A DNA stretch of 64,000 nucleotides from Empedobacter sedimenti (GTDB lineage: Bacteria; Bacteroidota; Bacteroidia; Flavobacteriales; Weeksellaceae), in assembly GCF_030005555.1 (NCBI RefSeq), contig NZ_JASCQG010000006.1, positions 106,063 through 170,062 on the forward strand, in the 5' to 3' direction. The notes beneath the pieces are model-generated. The model saw only the letters and a list, made by a program, of their open reading frames with translations, searched no databases and had not been told where the DNA came from. This document shows positions 35,401 to 44,412 of this stretch, piece by piece (within the stretch, counting starts at the first letter, position 1; the number at the start of each line of letters is the position of its first letter). A program made the position numbers and the translations under genes.

Positions 35401-36105
35401 TACAAAGCTGATGGCATTATAAGAGGAGGCTCCAAATACAACAAAGTTGAGTTTAAATTTGGTGGTTTAATAAATGGTAATAATACATTTAAGGATTTAA
35501 TATTATCAGCTGGCAAAACTTACACCTTACAAAATGCCACAACTCAAACCATCGAAAACTGGACTTTAGGAGGTACGCCTTGTGAGGTGACATTTGTTCA
35601 GAGTAGTTCTGCTGGCACTCGTGCTAATGTAAATGTAACAGGAACGGTAATTAACTTTAACTTTGGTAATCTTAAAGATATTAATGCTTCTGGTCAATCG
35701 TTACATTTTGGTGAGCAAAGTACTATTGCTAACCAAAATAATAACAACATAACATATGATCCTTATAATCCAGGTGCTTTTGAAGGGTTAGGTGCCGATT
35801 GGATTGATCATAAAATTGATAATTCAGATCCGTCTACTTATATAGTATCAGCAAGTAAATTTTATGGAAACAATTATACTTCGTACAAATGGTATAAAAT
35901 TGACGGATTAAATAGTAGTTCAACCAAAGTGATTAGTACAGAAAAAGAAATTGATATCCGAAAATTTGGATATGGAACTTATGAGGTCAAAGTTGATTAT
36001 TCAAATGGAAATACAATTACATGTAGTGTAAATGACAACATTTTACTGAAAGGAATTCTGAAAAAAGTACTTGTTAACCCAAGTATCCGAATTCGTGTAC
36101 AATAA
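32494..36105 (+). CDS. Large secreted protein of three ~360-residue repeats
   Basis: A 1203-residue exported protein with signal peptide MKKLFTFFVLLLSFNLSAA. Three long repeats begin at YYWVGGSGNW (~21), LYWVGGSGNW (~382) and LYWVGGSGNW (~741). Each has the same order: a GNW..HW block, PGPTDNVFFD, NITFSGS, QTLNIYGSSEWQSGM, YRHTNEAKTIKSNGV, LDDFQTDRQLE, NNPQTTVNAGTSHI and DVSGVIMKDI. The pattern of regular Asn/Gly/Thr turns suggests a beta-solenoid adhesin or surface fibre. A distinct C-terminal domain (~1090-1203) follows. No obvious type IX secretion C-terminal signal is seen (the end is ILKKVLVNPSIRIRVQ). Function in adhesion is inferred. Confidence 0.88.
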   Translation: MKKLFTFFVLLLSFNLSAANYYWVGGSGNWTDINHWRTAPGGTSLPSVIPGPTDNVFFDAKSGFTATSKTITIDNTANCHNITFAGSSTAPTLTQNGNQTLNIYGSSEWQSGMATIAVTNIYYRHTGEAKTIKSNGVMIGGLTLYFEEENTISLLDDFQVERQLDHLAGTWNTNNHTVTIGAFLYATNGTKARTINLGNSKIILPNSVASFRTNNPQTTVNSGTSHIYFTNATGTNNGMHTNPNQTFYNVIFEGATGFLNGGATYNQVDFKGNGGINGDNIFKNLLFSATKTYTFESGKTQRIFSLFSANTPQCGGWSTIISSIPNSKANLIATTGVNINVSGVIMKDISGSGGADFSAINSVNNGNNTGWTFPPYTGQDLYWVGGSGNWNDKAHWSQSPGGLGGYCVPGPTDNTFFDAGSGFTSSNKTVSIDNISYTKNITFSGSTYAPTLTQSGNQTFNIYGSSEWQTGMGIIAVTNIYYRHTNEAKTIKSNGVITGGMMLYFEEESSISLLDDFQTDRQLEHQAGTWNTNNYKVTIGGFFYAITGSKPRTINLGSSTIILPNSVAAFRTNNPQTTVNAGTSHIFFTTSNSASNGLNTNPTQTFYNVTFGGPLGSVHGGANYNQVDFKGNGIINANNNFKNLLFTPTKTYTFEAGKTQTISTQFLASTPQCGGWSTIVSNTLGTQANIIATTGVTIDVSGVIMKDIKASGGTIFTANNSVDNGNNSGWTFPEYMGQNLYWVGGSGNWNDRAHWSKKSGDTGGYCVPGPADNTFFDEGSGFTSSSKTISVDNISYTHNITFSGSSISPILTQSGNQTLNIYGSSEWQSGMGTIAITNIYYRHTNEAKTIKSNGVITGGSMLYFEEENSISLLDDFQTDRQLEQQAGIWNTNNHKVTIGGFFYAINGSKQRTLNLGSSDIILSNPSGLFRTDNPQTTINAGTSHIQFINGSSNNGIYTSSTQTFYNLTFYKADGIIRGGSKYNKVEFKFGGLINGNNTFKDLILSAGKTYTLQNATTQTIENWTLGGTPCEVTFVQSSSAGTRANVNVTGTVINFNFGNLKDINASGQSLHFGEQSTIANQNNNNITYDPYNPGAFEGLGADWIDHKIDNSDPSTYIVSASKFYGNNYTSYKWYKIDGLNSSSTKVISTEKEIDIRKFGYGTYEVKVDYSNGNTITCSVNDNILLKGILKKVLVNPSIRIRVQ
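32553..35790 (+). repeat. Three tandem ~1080-bp coding repeats
   Basis: The Trp codons of the YWVGGSGNW motif lie at 32560, 33640 and 34717, giving periods of 1080 and 1077 bp. Nucleotide identity is locally high, especially between the second and third units (for example AATATTTATGGCTCAAGTGA in both), showing duplication more recent than protein-level conservation alone would require. Confidence 0.85.
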
Positions 36106-36120
36106 CAAGTTAATAAACCA

Positions 36121-36153
36121 AAAAAAAGAGAATCATGATGATTCTCTTTTTTT
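36121..36153. terminator. Bidirectional terminator after the repeat protein
   Basis: AAAGAGAATCAT and ATGATTCTCTTT form a near-continuous palindrome flanked by A and T tracts between convergent genes. Confidence 0.85.
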
Positions 36154-37663
36154 ATATTTTGTTGTTTAATACTATCAAAGGTTCAATAAACTCTCTTGTA
36201 TTGGACAAACGAGGAACTTTATTTTGTCCACCTAATTTTCCACGAGAAGCCATCCATTCGATGAATAGTTTCTTGCGTGCTTTGTGAACAATTGGTCGAT
36301 TAAGTGTCATATTATTATAACGTTTCGCTTCGTAATCTGAATTTACATCCTGAAGATTTTTGTCTAGATGATCAATAAACTCTTCGAAGTTTTCGGGTTC
36401 TTTTTCAAATTCAATCATCCATTCGTGCGAACCTTTTTCTCTTCCTTGCATAAAAACAGGTCCCGCAGTATATTCTGAAATAATCGAATTGGTCTGATCG
36501 CACGTTCTTTTCAAAGCTTCTTCTGCATTTTCAATCATTAACTCTTCTCCAAACGCATTGATATAATGTTTTGTTCGTCCAGAAACAACAATTCGATGTG
36601 GGTTTGTAGACGTAAAACGAACTGTATCACCAATAATATAACGCCACAAACCACCATTTGTCGTGATAACCATGGCATAGTTTTTCCCAATTTCAACATC
36701 TCCAATGGTTAAATAGCGTTGATTTTCTGTTCCAAAATCTTCCATTGGAATAAACTCATAAAAGATTCCGTTGTCTAATAATAACAATAAATCTTTGTTA
36801 TTTAATTGATCTTGAATTCCAAAAAATCCTTCGGAAGCATTGTATAATTCGAAGTAATTTAAATTTTTATGAGTAATTTGATTGTAGTTTTCGGCATAAG
36901 GTTTGAAACTTATTCCTCCATGAAAAAACACTTCAAGATTTGGCCAAATTTCATCCAAATAATTTTTTCCAGTTTCTGCCATCAATTTATTTAGCACAAC
37001 CATCATCCAAGACGGCACACCTGTTAACGAACCTACATCTTCGTTCTTTGTGGCATTTATAATGGCATCCATCTTTAATTTCCAATCTGACATTAACGAA
37101 ATTTCACGATTCGGAATGTTTTTCATTTCAGCATAAAAAGGCAAATTATCAATCAAAATAGCTGATAAATCACCGAAAAGGGTATCATATTTTTGGTATA
37201 ATTCGCTACTTCCACCAATTCGTAGGTTTTTGTGCATAAAAATATCCGTTTCTGGATAAGCATTTAAGTACAAAGCAAACATGGTTTTTCCGGCAGCATA
37301 ATGACAATCTTCTAAAGATTCGGTACTAATCGGAATAAATTTACTTTTTGCATTTGTAGTACCAGAAGATTTGGCAAACCATTTGATTTTTCCATGCCAA
37401 GAAACATCCTTTTCACCTTTTCTTGCTAGTTCTATATAAGGCTGAAAATCCTCGTAATGTACAGCTGGAACTTGCTCTTGAAATTTCTGTGCTGTTTTGA
37501 TCTCTTCAAAGTGAAATTCTTTTCCGTAAATTGTTGATTTAGCTTTCTTAATATTGTCAAATAATACACGTTCTTGCGTACCAACAGGATTTTTGATGCT
37601 TTCTTCAATGACATTCATTCGGCTACGCATCATAATTTCCATTATCTTATTGACTATTCCCAT
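36152..37663 (-). CDS. GH3 auxin-responsive promoter family protein (acyl-adenylating fold)
   Basis: A 503-residue cytoplasmic protein of the GH3 family, which joins acids to amino acids or amines via an acyl-adenylate in plants. The adenylation motifs are visible: KWFAKSSGTTNAKSKFIP (ATP loop) near 90-107, YNASEGFFG (motif II) near 275, and GDTVRFTS...RIVVSGRTKHYIN (motif III) near 350-370. The bacterial substrate is unknown. It stands alone on the minus strand, sharing a terminator with the repeat protein and divergent from the DUF2797 gene with only 53 bp between the starts. Confidence 0.9.
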   Translation of the reverse strand: MGIVNKIMEIMMRSRMNVIEESIKNPVGTQERVLFDNIKKAKSTIYGKEFHFEEIKTAQKFQEQVPAVHYEDFQPYIELARKGEKDVSWHGKIKWFAKSSGTTNAKSKFIPISTESLEDCHYAAGKTMFALYLNAYPETDIFMHKNLRIGGSSELYQKYDTLFGDLSAILIDNLPFYAEMKNIPNREISLMSDWKLKMDAIINATKNEDVGSLTGVPSWMMVVLNKLMAETGKNYLDEIWPNLEVFFHGGISFKPYAENYNQITHKNLNYFELYNASEGFFGIQDQLNNKDLLLLLDNGIFYEFIPMEDFGTENQRYLTIGDVEIGKNYAMVITTNGGLWRYIIGDTVRFTSTNPHRIVVSGRTKHYINAFGEELMIENAEEALKRTCDQTNSIISEYTAGPVFMQGREKGSHEWMIEFEKEPENFEEFIDHLDKNLQDVNSDYEAKRYNNMTLNRPIVHKARKKLFIEWMASRGKLGGQNKVPRLSNTREFIEPLIVLNNKI

Positions 37664-37716
37664 CCGCTAAAATTTTTTGTAGATTTACACAAAATTAAAA
37701 AACTTTAGATAGTAAG

Positions 37717-38508
37717 ATGCAGTTTGAAGGACAAATTCGTAAAATGACGACCGAAAATGGAAATCCGATTAATTATTATTGGAATTTCAAAGATGATTTT
37801 ATCGTTATGAATCAATTATTGGGTAAAAAAATCTCCATTAAATTCGATCATTACGAATGTTTAAACTGTCACGAGGATAAAGAGATTTATCAGATGGGAT
37901 ATTGTAAAAATTGTTTTTTTACAGTTCCAGAAGCTAATCCAAGTATCATTAATCCAGAACTTTCTACAGCCCATTTAGGAATTGCACAACGCGATTTAGA
38001 ATTTGAAATAAAGTTTGAACTGCAACCACATATTGTGTATTTAGCAAATTCGTCAGGTATAAAAGTTGGTGTAACACGTGTAACGCAAGTTCCGACTCGT
38101 TGGATAGATCAAGGAGCTTCGGAAGCTATTATTATTGCAAGAACAGATAATCGTTACGAAGCTGGAATGATAGAGGTTTCGTTGAAAAATGTAATTGCAG
38201 ATAAAACGAATTGGCAACGTATGTTGAAAAATGATGTGCCTGAGATTAATTTGTTCGAAAAGTATCACGAAATTCGAAATGAAGTGAATCCAGATTTTCA
38301 ACAATTTTTGGTAGGTGAGCCAGAAGTTTGGACGCTAGACTATCCTGTTTTAGCATATCCTGAAAAAGTAAAATCATTGAACTTGAAAAAATCACCCGAG
38401 ATAGAAGGTGTTTTGAAAGGAATAAAAGGTCAATACTTAATTTTTGAAGATAACACCGTGTTTAATGTTCGTGGTCACGAAGGTTTTTATGTAATATTTG
38501 ATGTCTAA
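37717..38508 (+). CDS. DUF2797 family protein with a zinc-ribbon-like site
   Basis: A 263-residue cytoplasmic protein. Four Cys in CLNCHEDKE and GYCKNC (residues ~49-68) form a zinc-ribbon-like site. The central GIKVGVTRVTQVPTRWIDQGAS block with AIIIARTDNRYEAGMIEV is typical of DUF2797 and is reminiscent of GIY-YIG-type folds. No biochemical role is established for the family, so none is assigned. The gene is single and closed by a good terminator. Confidence 0.85.
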   Translation: MQFEGQIRKMTTENGNPINYYWNFKDDFIVMNQLLGKKISIKFDHYECLNCHEDKEIYQMGYCKNCFFTVPEANPSIINPELSTAHLGIAQRDLEFEIKFELQPHIVYLANSSGIKVGVTRVTQVPTRWIDQGASEAIIIARTDNRYEAGMIEVSLKNVIADKTNWQRMLKNDVPEINLFEKYHEIRNEVNPDFQQFLVGEPEVWTLDYPVLAYPEKVKSLNLKKSPEIEGVLKGIKGQYLIFEDNTVFNVRGHEGFYVIFDV

Positions 38509-38535
38509 AATTTCTTCAACAATATAACTTATTCA

Positions 38536-38567
38536 AAAGTCAATCTTTGTACAAGATTGACTTTTTT
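38536..38567 (+). terminator. Terminator of the DUF2797 gene
   Basis: AAAGTCAATCTT and AAGATTGACTTT form a perfect 12-bp stem with a 5-nt loop, then a T tract. Confidence 0.9.
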
Positions 38568-38663
38568 ATTTGTATCTACTTGAATTTTAAAAAAATACTT
38601 GTTTATTATTTCGAAAAATCACTATATTAGTTATAATCAATTAACACAAAAAAATATAGAATT

Positions 38664-39104
38664 ATGAAAACAAGTGTAATCTTAATGGTAGGGGGAGTCT
38701 TAGCTTTAACTGCTTGTAACAAGAAAGCTGATTTACCAGATTATAAAGTAAAAGAGGCAATTTTAGATGTTTATAAGTACAGAGCAGAGAAACCAGATTC
38801 GTTGTTTGCTAAAGTAGAAGGTGTAAAAGTGGAAGATTTGAATGCGCCTATTAAGCAATACGGACCAGTAGACGTGTACAATTTTGAGAAAATGACGCCT
38901 TTAGAAGATGGTGATAAAACCGTTTACGAAGCCGTTTACAAAGTATCTTTTAAAGGTGCAGAAGGAACAGAAACATTCAAAGTAAAACGTGTTGATAAAT
39001 TGGACGGAATTGTTGTTGGTTACGCAAGTGATATAAAACCAGTTGTAGCTCCAGTTACAGATACGACAGCTGTGAAAAAAGATTCTGTTGCAGCAAAAAA
39101 ATAA
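38664..39104 (+). CDS. Small lipoprotein of unknown function
   Basis: A 146-residue envelope protein. The signal peptide MKTSVILMVGGVLALTAC ends in a lipobox with Cys18, so it is lipid-anchored. The mature part is short and charged, with no recognised domain; the C-terminus is a low-complexity tail rich in Val, Thr, Asp and Lys (VAPVTDTTAVKKDSVAAKK), probably a flexible extension. It is a single gene with its own terminator. Confidence 0.8.
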   Translation: MKTSVILMVGGVLALTACNKKADLPDYKVKEAILDVYKYRAEKPDSLFAKVEGVKVEDLNAPIKQYGPVDVYNFEKMTPLEDGDKTVYEAVYKVSFKGAEGTETFKVKRVDKLDGIVVGYASDIKPVVAPVTDTTAVKKDSVAAKK

Positions 39105-39130
39105 ATTTGAGTAAAAATAAATAAAAGTAA

Positions 39131-39167
39131 AAAGATGATTCTGAAATTTTCGGAATCATCTTTTTTA
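39131..39167. terminator. Bidirectional terminator between the lipoprotein gene and ilvA
   Basis: AAAGATGATTC and GAATCATCTTT form an 11-bp stem, followed by Ts on the plus strand and with As before it, serving both convergent transcripts. It is probably the end of the ilv operon. Confidence 0.85.
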
Positions 39168-39195
39168 TTGAAAGAATGTTTAAAAGAGGTATTTA

Positions 39196-40479
39196 TTATC
39201 CAATCATTAAAGAAAAAAGGGTATTATCTGTGTTAAGATATTGATAGTCGAAATGATGATTTTCTAAACGATAAATCAATCCTTCCAAATCTTCTTTTTT
39301 GTCTAATTCAATGCCAACAACTGCTGGACCTGTTTCTTTGTTGTTTTTTTGCGTGTATTGAAAATAGGTGATATCATCATTTTCACCCAAAACTTCGTTC
39401 ACTAATTCTTTCAAAGCGCCGGCACGTTGAGGAAAATTGATAATGAAATAATGTTTCAAACCTTCATATTGCAAACTTCTTTCTTTTATTTCTTCCATTC
39501 GCGTAATGTCGTTGTTGCTTCCGCTAAGCACACAAACCACATTTTTTCCTTTGATTTCTTCCTTAAATAAATCTAAAGCCGATACACTCAAAGCACCTGC
39601 GGGTTCTACAACAATTGCATCTTCATTGTACAAACGCAAAATGCTCGAACAAACTTTTCCTTCCGGAACTGCACAAGTAGTTTCTAAACCTTCTGCACAG
39701 ATTTTATAGGTTTTTTCACCTGCTTTTTTTACAGCTGCACCATCTACAAAAGGATCAATCTTCGCTAATGCAACAGATTGTTTTTGTTTGATTGCTTCTG
39801 CCATACTTGCAGCACCACTTGGTTCTACACCAATAATTTTAGTGTTTGGGCTTAATGATTTTAAAACAGAAATAACACCAGAAGCTAAACCACCACCACC
39901 AATTGGCACGAAAATATAATCGATTGGTTGATCGCATTGATTCAAAATTTCTAATGCAACCGTTCCTTGTCCTGCAATTACTTTTTCGTCATCAAAAGGA
40001 TGAATAAAAGTAATATTTCCTTCTTGCGATAATTGATGCGCAAAAGCCGATGCATCATCAAATGTATCACCATGTAAAATGATTTCGATTTGATCTTTTC
40101 CAAACCATTTTACTTGTTTTATTTTTTGTTGAGGCGTTGTTGTTGGCATCACAATTTTACCTTTAATGTTTAATTGTTGACACGAATACGCCACACCTTG
40201 TGCGTGATTTCCTGCACTTGCGCAGATTACACCATTATTTTTTTCTTGTTCTGATAACTGAACGATTTTATTATAAGCACCACGTAATTTGTACGAACGG
40301 ACGACTTGTAAATCTTCTCGTTTTAGATAGACATTCGCTTCAAATTGACGACTTAAATTTTCATTGAAATCGAAAGGAGTGTTTTTGGCAACTCCTTTCA
40401 AATTCATTTGAGCTAAGTTTACTTCGTCAAGCGAAACGCCTAAGGTCTCAGGTTTTTCATTTCTAAGTCCATTTGCCAT
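39196..40479 (-). CDS. ilvA: Threonine dehydratase (threonine ammonia-lyase)
   Basis: Deaminates threonine to 2-oxobutanoate, the first step of isoleucine synthesis. The 427 residues include the PLP lysine Lys64 in RSYKLRGAYN, the SAGNHAQGVAYSC block, the glycine-rich VPIGGGGLASG loop and LSGSNND. The C-terminal ~90 residues (GLKHYFIINFPQRAGALKEL) form a single ACT-like domain, as in the short biosynthetic form, so feedback by isoleucine is likely. It is the last gene of the ilv operon, 51 bp after ilvC. Its presence at the end explains the isoleucine-heavy control region upstream. Confidence 0.95.
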   Translation of the reverse strand: MANGLRNEKPETLGVSLDEVNLAQMNLKGVAKNTPFDFNENLSRQFEANVYLKREDLQVVRSYKLRGAYNKIVQLSEQEKNNGVICASAGNHAQGVAYSCQQLNIKGKIVMPTTTPQQKIKQVKWFGKDQIEIILHGDTFDDASAFAHQLSQEGNITFIHPFDDEKVIAGQGTVALEILNQCDQPIDYIFVPIGGGGLASGVISVLKSLSPNTKIIGVEPSGAASMAEAIKQKQSVALAKIDPFVDGAAVKKAGEKTYKICAEGLETTCAVPEGKVCSSILRLYNEDAIVVEPAGALSVSALDLFKEEIKGKNVVCVLSGSNNDITRMEEIKERSLQYEGLKHYFIINFPQRAGALKELVNEVLGENDDITYFQYTQKNNKETGPAVVGIELDKKEDLEGLIYRLENHHFDYQYLNTDNTLFSLMIG

Positions 40480-40530
40480 AATTCACTGTTTGTTAGTTCT
40501 GTTAACTTTTTTTGTAATCTTAATGTTTGA

Positions 40531-42012
40531 CTACACAGTTTTTATCGTTTTCATAGCAGTCATTGCTTTACGAAGTTTTTTTCCTACAGTTTCGACAGGA
40601 TGATTACGTAAAACATCATTTATATGTACCAATGTTGCATTGTCAACAGCATTGTCTTTTCCTTCGGTGTAATTTTTACCGACAACGTCTACGTTTACTT
40701 TTGCCATGAAATCTTTTAACAAAGGTTTACAAGCCTGATCGAAAAGATAACAACCATATTCTGCTGTATCAGAAATCACACGATTCATTTCGAATAATTT
40801 TTTACGAGCAATAGTATTTGCAATCAATGGTGTTTCGTGTAATGATTCGTAGTAAGCAGATTCAGGTTTAATACCTGCTTCAACCATAGTTTCAAACGCT
40901 AATTCAACTCCAGCACGAACAAAAGCTACCATTAAAGTGTAGTTGTCAAAATATTCTTGTTCTGTAATATTTGCGTCGCCTGCAGGTGTTTTTTCAAAAG
41001 CAGTTTCACCAGTTTCAGCTCTCCATTTTAATAAGTTTTTATCATCATTCGCCCAATCTTCCATCATTGTTTTACTAAATTCACCCGAAATAATATCATC
41101 TTGATGTTTTTGGAATAATGGACGCATAATGTCTTTTAATTCTTCTGATAATTCAAAGGCTTTCACTTTAGCAGGATTGCTTAATCTATCCATCATACCA
41201 CTAACTCCACCATGTTTTAAGGCCTCAGTAATTACTTCCACACCATATTGAACTAATTTTGAAGCGTAACCTGGGTCAATTCCATTTTCAACCATTTTAT
41301 CGAAAGAAAGAATAGAACCTGTTTGTAAAAGACCGCATAAAATGGTTTGTTCTCCCATTAAATCAGACTTTACTTCTGCAACAAATGATGATTTTAAAAC
41401 TCCCGCTCTATGACCACCAGTCCCTGCACAATATGCTTTTGCTTGGTCAAGTCCTTTCCCTTCAGGATCATTTTCTGGGTGAACTGCAATTAACGTAGGA
41501 ACTCCAAATCCTCTTAAATATTCTGCTCGAACTTCTGAACCAGGACATTTCGGAGCAACCATTATTACAGTAATATCTTTACGAATTTGTACACCTTCTT
41601 CAACGATATTAAATCCATGAGAATATAAAAGTGTAGCGCCTTCTTTTATAAAAGGTTGAATAGTGTTAACTACTTGCGTATGTTGTTTGTCTGGCGTTAA
41701 ATTCGCTACAACATCAGCGTTTGGGATTAATTCTTCGAAAGTACCAACTGTAAAATTATGACTTGTGGCATTTTTCCAAGAATCTCTTTGTTGTTCAATG
41801 GCTTCTTTGCGTAATGCGTACGAAACGTCTAAACCGCTGTCTCGTAAATTCAATCCTTGGTTTAATCCTTGTGCACCGCAGCCTACAATTACAATTTTTT
41901 TGTCTTTTAATGCATCAGTACCTTTTGCGAATTCTGAGTTATTTAGAAATTCTGCTTGTCCAAGTTGATATAATTGATCTCTTAATGATAGAGAATTAAA
42001 ATAATTAGTCAT
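40531..42012 (-). CDS. ilvC: Ketol-acid reductoisomerase, long class II form
   Basis: Isomerises and reduces acetolactate or acetohydroxybutyrate with NADPH in valine/isoleucine synthesis. The protein is 493 residues, the long class II form (as in enterobacteria) with a duplicated C-terminal knotted domain. The cofactor site reads [20 protein letters not shown], and the block [21 protein letters not shown] is characteristic. Metal-binding acidic residues are in [14 protein letters not shown]. The ATG lies 39 bp after ilvN, within the operon. Confidence 0.96.
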   Translation of the reverse strand: MTNYFNSLSLRDQLYQLGQAEFLNNSEFAKGTDALKDKKIVIVGCGAQGLNQGLNLRDSGLDVSYALRKEAIEQQRDSWKNATSHNFTVGTFEELIPNADVVANLTPDKQHTQVVNTIQPFIKEGATLLYSHGFNIVEEGVQIRKDITVIMVAPKCPGSEVRAEYLRGFGVPTLIAVHPENDPEGKGLDQAKAYCAGTGGHRAGVLKSSFVAEVKSDLMGEQTILCGLLQTGSILSFDKMVENGIDPGYASKLVQYGVEVITEALKHGGVSGMMDRLSNPAKVKAFELSEELKDIMRPLFQKHQDDIISGEFSKTMMEDWANDDKNLLKWRAETGETAFEKTPAGDANITEQEYFDNYTLMVAFVRAGVELAFETMVEAGIKPESAYYESLHETPLIANTIARKKLFEMNRVISDTAEYGCYLFDQACKPLLKDFMAKVNVDVVGKNYTEGKDNAVDNATLVHINDVLRNHPVETVGKKLRKAMTAMKTIKTV

Positions 42013-42051
42013 TTTGTATTTTTATAATATTATTAATCGGGTTATTTGAGA

Positions 42052-42645
42052 TTACATTGTGAAAACTGAATTTCCTTCGTTTAGGAATTCATTTTCGATC
42101 ACTTCTTTTGATGGTTCGTCTTTTTCGAATTGTAATAATTTTTCGTGGAAACCAGCACTTGCTTTTATAATCGCGATTCTTGCTCCTCGAACAAATTCTA
42201 TTAAGCCATATTTAGTTAATTCTTGTGTCAAATTATCAATTTCCTCACGATGACCAGCTGTTTCAAAAACCGTATAATCATTGCGAATTACGACTGTATT
42301 TGCACCATATTGACGTAACAATCGTTCTACATATGCCTTCTCTGCAATAATATTGGTTGGCACTTTGTATAAAGCTTGTTCTTGCCAAATTAATTCATCA
42401 TTATTATTGAAATAAGCCTTAAGAACATCGATTTGTTTTTCAATTTGCATGCAAAGTTTTCGAACGACTTCTTCAGATTCTTCAATAACAATTGTAAATC
42501 GGTGTACATTTTCTATTTCTGAAGGAGAAGTGCTTAAACTTTCAATATTAATTTTTCGTCGAGTAAAAATTCCTGCAACTCTTCCTAAAATTCCTATGGA
42601 ATTTTCTGTATATAACGTAATTGTATATTCTTGTTTTGAGTCCAT
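42052..42645 (-). CDS. ilvN: Acetolactate synthase small (regulatory) subunit
   Basis: Binds branched-chain amino acids and controls the catalytic subunit IlvB. In 197 residues the N-terminal ACT domain is clear (YTITLYTENSIGILGRVAGIFTRR, INIESLSTSPSE), followed by the second regulatory half (VIRNDYTVFETAGHREEID, GLIEFVRGARIAI). It starts 6 bp after the ilvB stop, the usual arrangement for equimolar synthesis, and is followed by ilvC. Confidence 0.95.
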   Translation of the reverse strand: MDSKQEYTITLYTENSIGILGRVAGIFTRRKINIESLSTSPSEIENVHRFTIVIEESEEVVRKLCMQIEKQIDVLKAYFNNNDELIWQEQALYKVPTNIIAEKAYVERLLRQYGANTVVIRNDYTVFETAGHREEIDNLTQELTKYGLIEFVRGARIAIIKASAGFHEKLLQFEKDEPSKEVIENEFLNEGNSVFTM

Positions 42646-42651
42646 AATAAT

Positions 42652-44412
42652 TTATTTTAATCTAATTTCAGAAACACTTGTACCTTGTTCTACCATAGGA
42701 AATACATTGTTTTCTTTTCCTACCATAACTTCTAAAAGATAAGAACCATCATGCTCTAACATTTCTTTTAATGCATTTTTCAAGTCATTTCTCGCCTCTA
42801 TTTTTTGACCTTCTATTTGATATGCTTTTGCAAGCGCAACAAAATCTGGACTTGTAATATCTACGAAAGAATAGCGTTTGTCGTTGAATAATTCTTGCCA
42901 TTGACGAACCATTCCTAAGAAACTATTGTTTAAGATTAACATTTTTACTTTAGCTCCGAATTGCATAATCGTTCCCATTTCTTGTAACGTCATTTGGAAA
43001 CCACCATCTCCACAAACCATGACAATGTCTTTTTCTGGTGCTCCGTACCATGCTCCAATTGCAGCAGGTAAACCAAATCCCATTGTTCCTAATCCGCCCG
43101 ATGTAACCAAAAGTTTAGAATCTTTGAATTTCGCATAACGGCAAGCCGACATCTGATGTTGTCCAACGTCTGTCACAATTACTGCTTCTCCGTTTGTTAA
43201 CTCATTTAATGTGTTAATAACTTCAGCCATAGAAAGGACATCAGTTGTAGGGTGGAATTCTTTATCAATAACTTCTGTACGTTCTTCTTTTTCGAGATCC
43301 CTAAATTCTTTTAACCATTGAGAGTGATCATTAGAATCAATTAAGTTTGTTAATAACGGAAGTGTTTTTTTACAATCTCCCCAAACTGGCACTGTAACTT
43401 TTACATTTTTACCAATTTCTGCTGGATCAATATCAAGATGAATCACTTTGGCTTGTTTTGCATATTTGTCCAAACGTCCAGTTACACGGTCATCAAACCT
43501 CATTCCTATGGCAATTAATACATCGCAATCATTTGTTTTGACATTCGGCGCATAATTTCCATGCATTCCTAATAAACCAACATATTGTGGATGATCTGTA
43601 TCTAAAGAACTTAATCCCATTAAAGTTGTAGCCACTGGAATTCCAGATTTTTCTAAGAAATCTTTTAATTCTTGCTCTGCTTTTCCAAGTAGAATTCCTT
43701 GACCAATAATTGCAAAAGGTTTTTTTGCTTGATTAATAAGTTCAGCAGCAGCTTTTATATATTCAGTTCTTATCTCTGGTTCTGGTCGATAACTACGAAC
43801 GTGCGTGCATTGCTCATACTTTTTCTTTTCGATAAGTTGTATTTGAGCATTTTTTGTAATATCAATCAATACTGGTCCTGGTCTTCCAGAACGCGCAATG
43901 TGAAATGCTTTTGCTAATACATCATTTATTTCTTCTGCATCAGTAATTTGATAATTCCATTTAGTGATGGGATTGGTGATATTGATTACATCTGTTTCTT
44001 GAAATGCATCAGTTCCTAATAAAGAAGCATAAACTTGTCCTGTGATACATACGATAGGATTACTATCTATCATAGCATCTGCAATTCCAGTTACTAAATT
44101 AGTTGCACCAGGACCACTTGTAGCAAATGCTACACCTACTTTTCCAGAAGTTCTTGCATAGCCTTGAGCAGCATGAATACCACCTTGCTCATGGCGAACT
44201 AAAATGTGCTCTAATTTATCTTTGTAATCATACAAAGCATCGTATATAGGCATAATTGCACCACCAGGATAGCCAAAAACTGTTGAAACTCCTTCAGCTA
44301 ATAAAGCATTAATAATTGCTTGTGAACCTGAAATTTGAGTTGGTTTATTGGTCAGTAAGGCATCCTTCTGAGGCGTTTCCGACTTGCTTTGCGTATTTGT
44401 ATAAGACTCCAT
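42652..44412 (-). CDS. ilvB: Acetolactate synthase large (catalytic) subunit
   Basis: Thiamine-diphosphate enzyme condensing pyruvate to acetolactate, or pyruvate and 2-oxobutanoate to acetohydroxybutyrate. The 586 residues show [30 protein letters not shown] (cofactor Glu), and the ThDP site [12 protein letters not shown] with [14 protein letters not shown]. The chosen ATG lies 68 bp inside the 3' end of ilvD, in another frame. The first ~25 residues ([14 protein letters not shown]) are not conserved, so a later non-ATG start is possible, though the next Met is too far into the enzyme. The overlap implies translational coupling with ilvD. Confidence 0.95.
   Translation of the reverse strand: MESYTNTQSKSETPQKDALLTNKPTQISGSQAIINALLAEGVSTVFGYPGGAIMPIYDALYDYKDKLEHILVRHEQGGIHAAQGYARTSGKVGVAFATSGPGATNLVTGIADAMIDSNPIVCITGQVYASLLGTDAFQETDVINITNPITKWNYQITDAEEINDVLAKAFHIARSGRPGPVLIDITKNAQIQLIEKKKYEQCTHVRSYRPEPEIRTEYIKAAAELINQAKKPFAIIGQGILLGKAEQELKDFLEKSGIPVATTLMGLSSLDTDHPQYVGLLGMHGNYAPNVKTNDCDVLIAIGMRFDDRVTGRLDKYAKQAKVIHLDIDPAEIGKNVKVTVPVWGDCKKTLPLLTNLIDSNDHSQWLKEFRDLEKEERTEVIDKEFHPTTDVLSMAEVINTLNELTNGEAVIVTDVGQHQMSACRYAKFKDSKLLVTSGGLGTMGFGLPAAIGAWYGAPEKDIVMVCGDGGFQMTLQEMGTIMQFGAKVKMLILNNSFLGMVRQWQELFNDKRYSFVDITSPDFVALAKAYQIEGQKIEARNDLKNALKEMLEHDGSYLLEVMVGKENNVFPMVEQGTSVSEIRLK

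Noticed and set aside
32553..35790. Regular repeats considered as CRISPR or transposon copies
   Set aside because: The repeat is 1080 bp, in frame, and fully coding with conserved protein motifs; there are no spacers or terminal inverted repeats.
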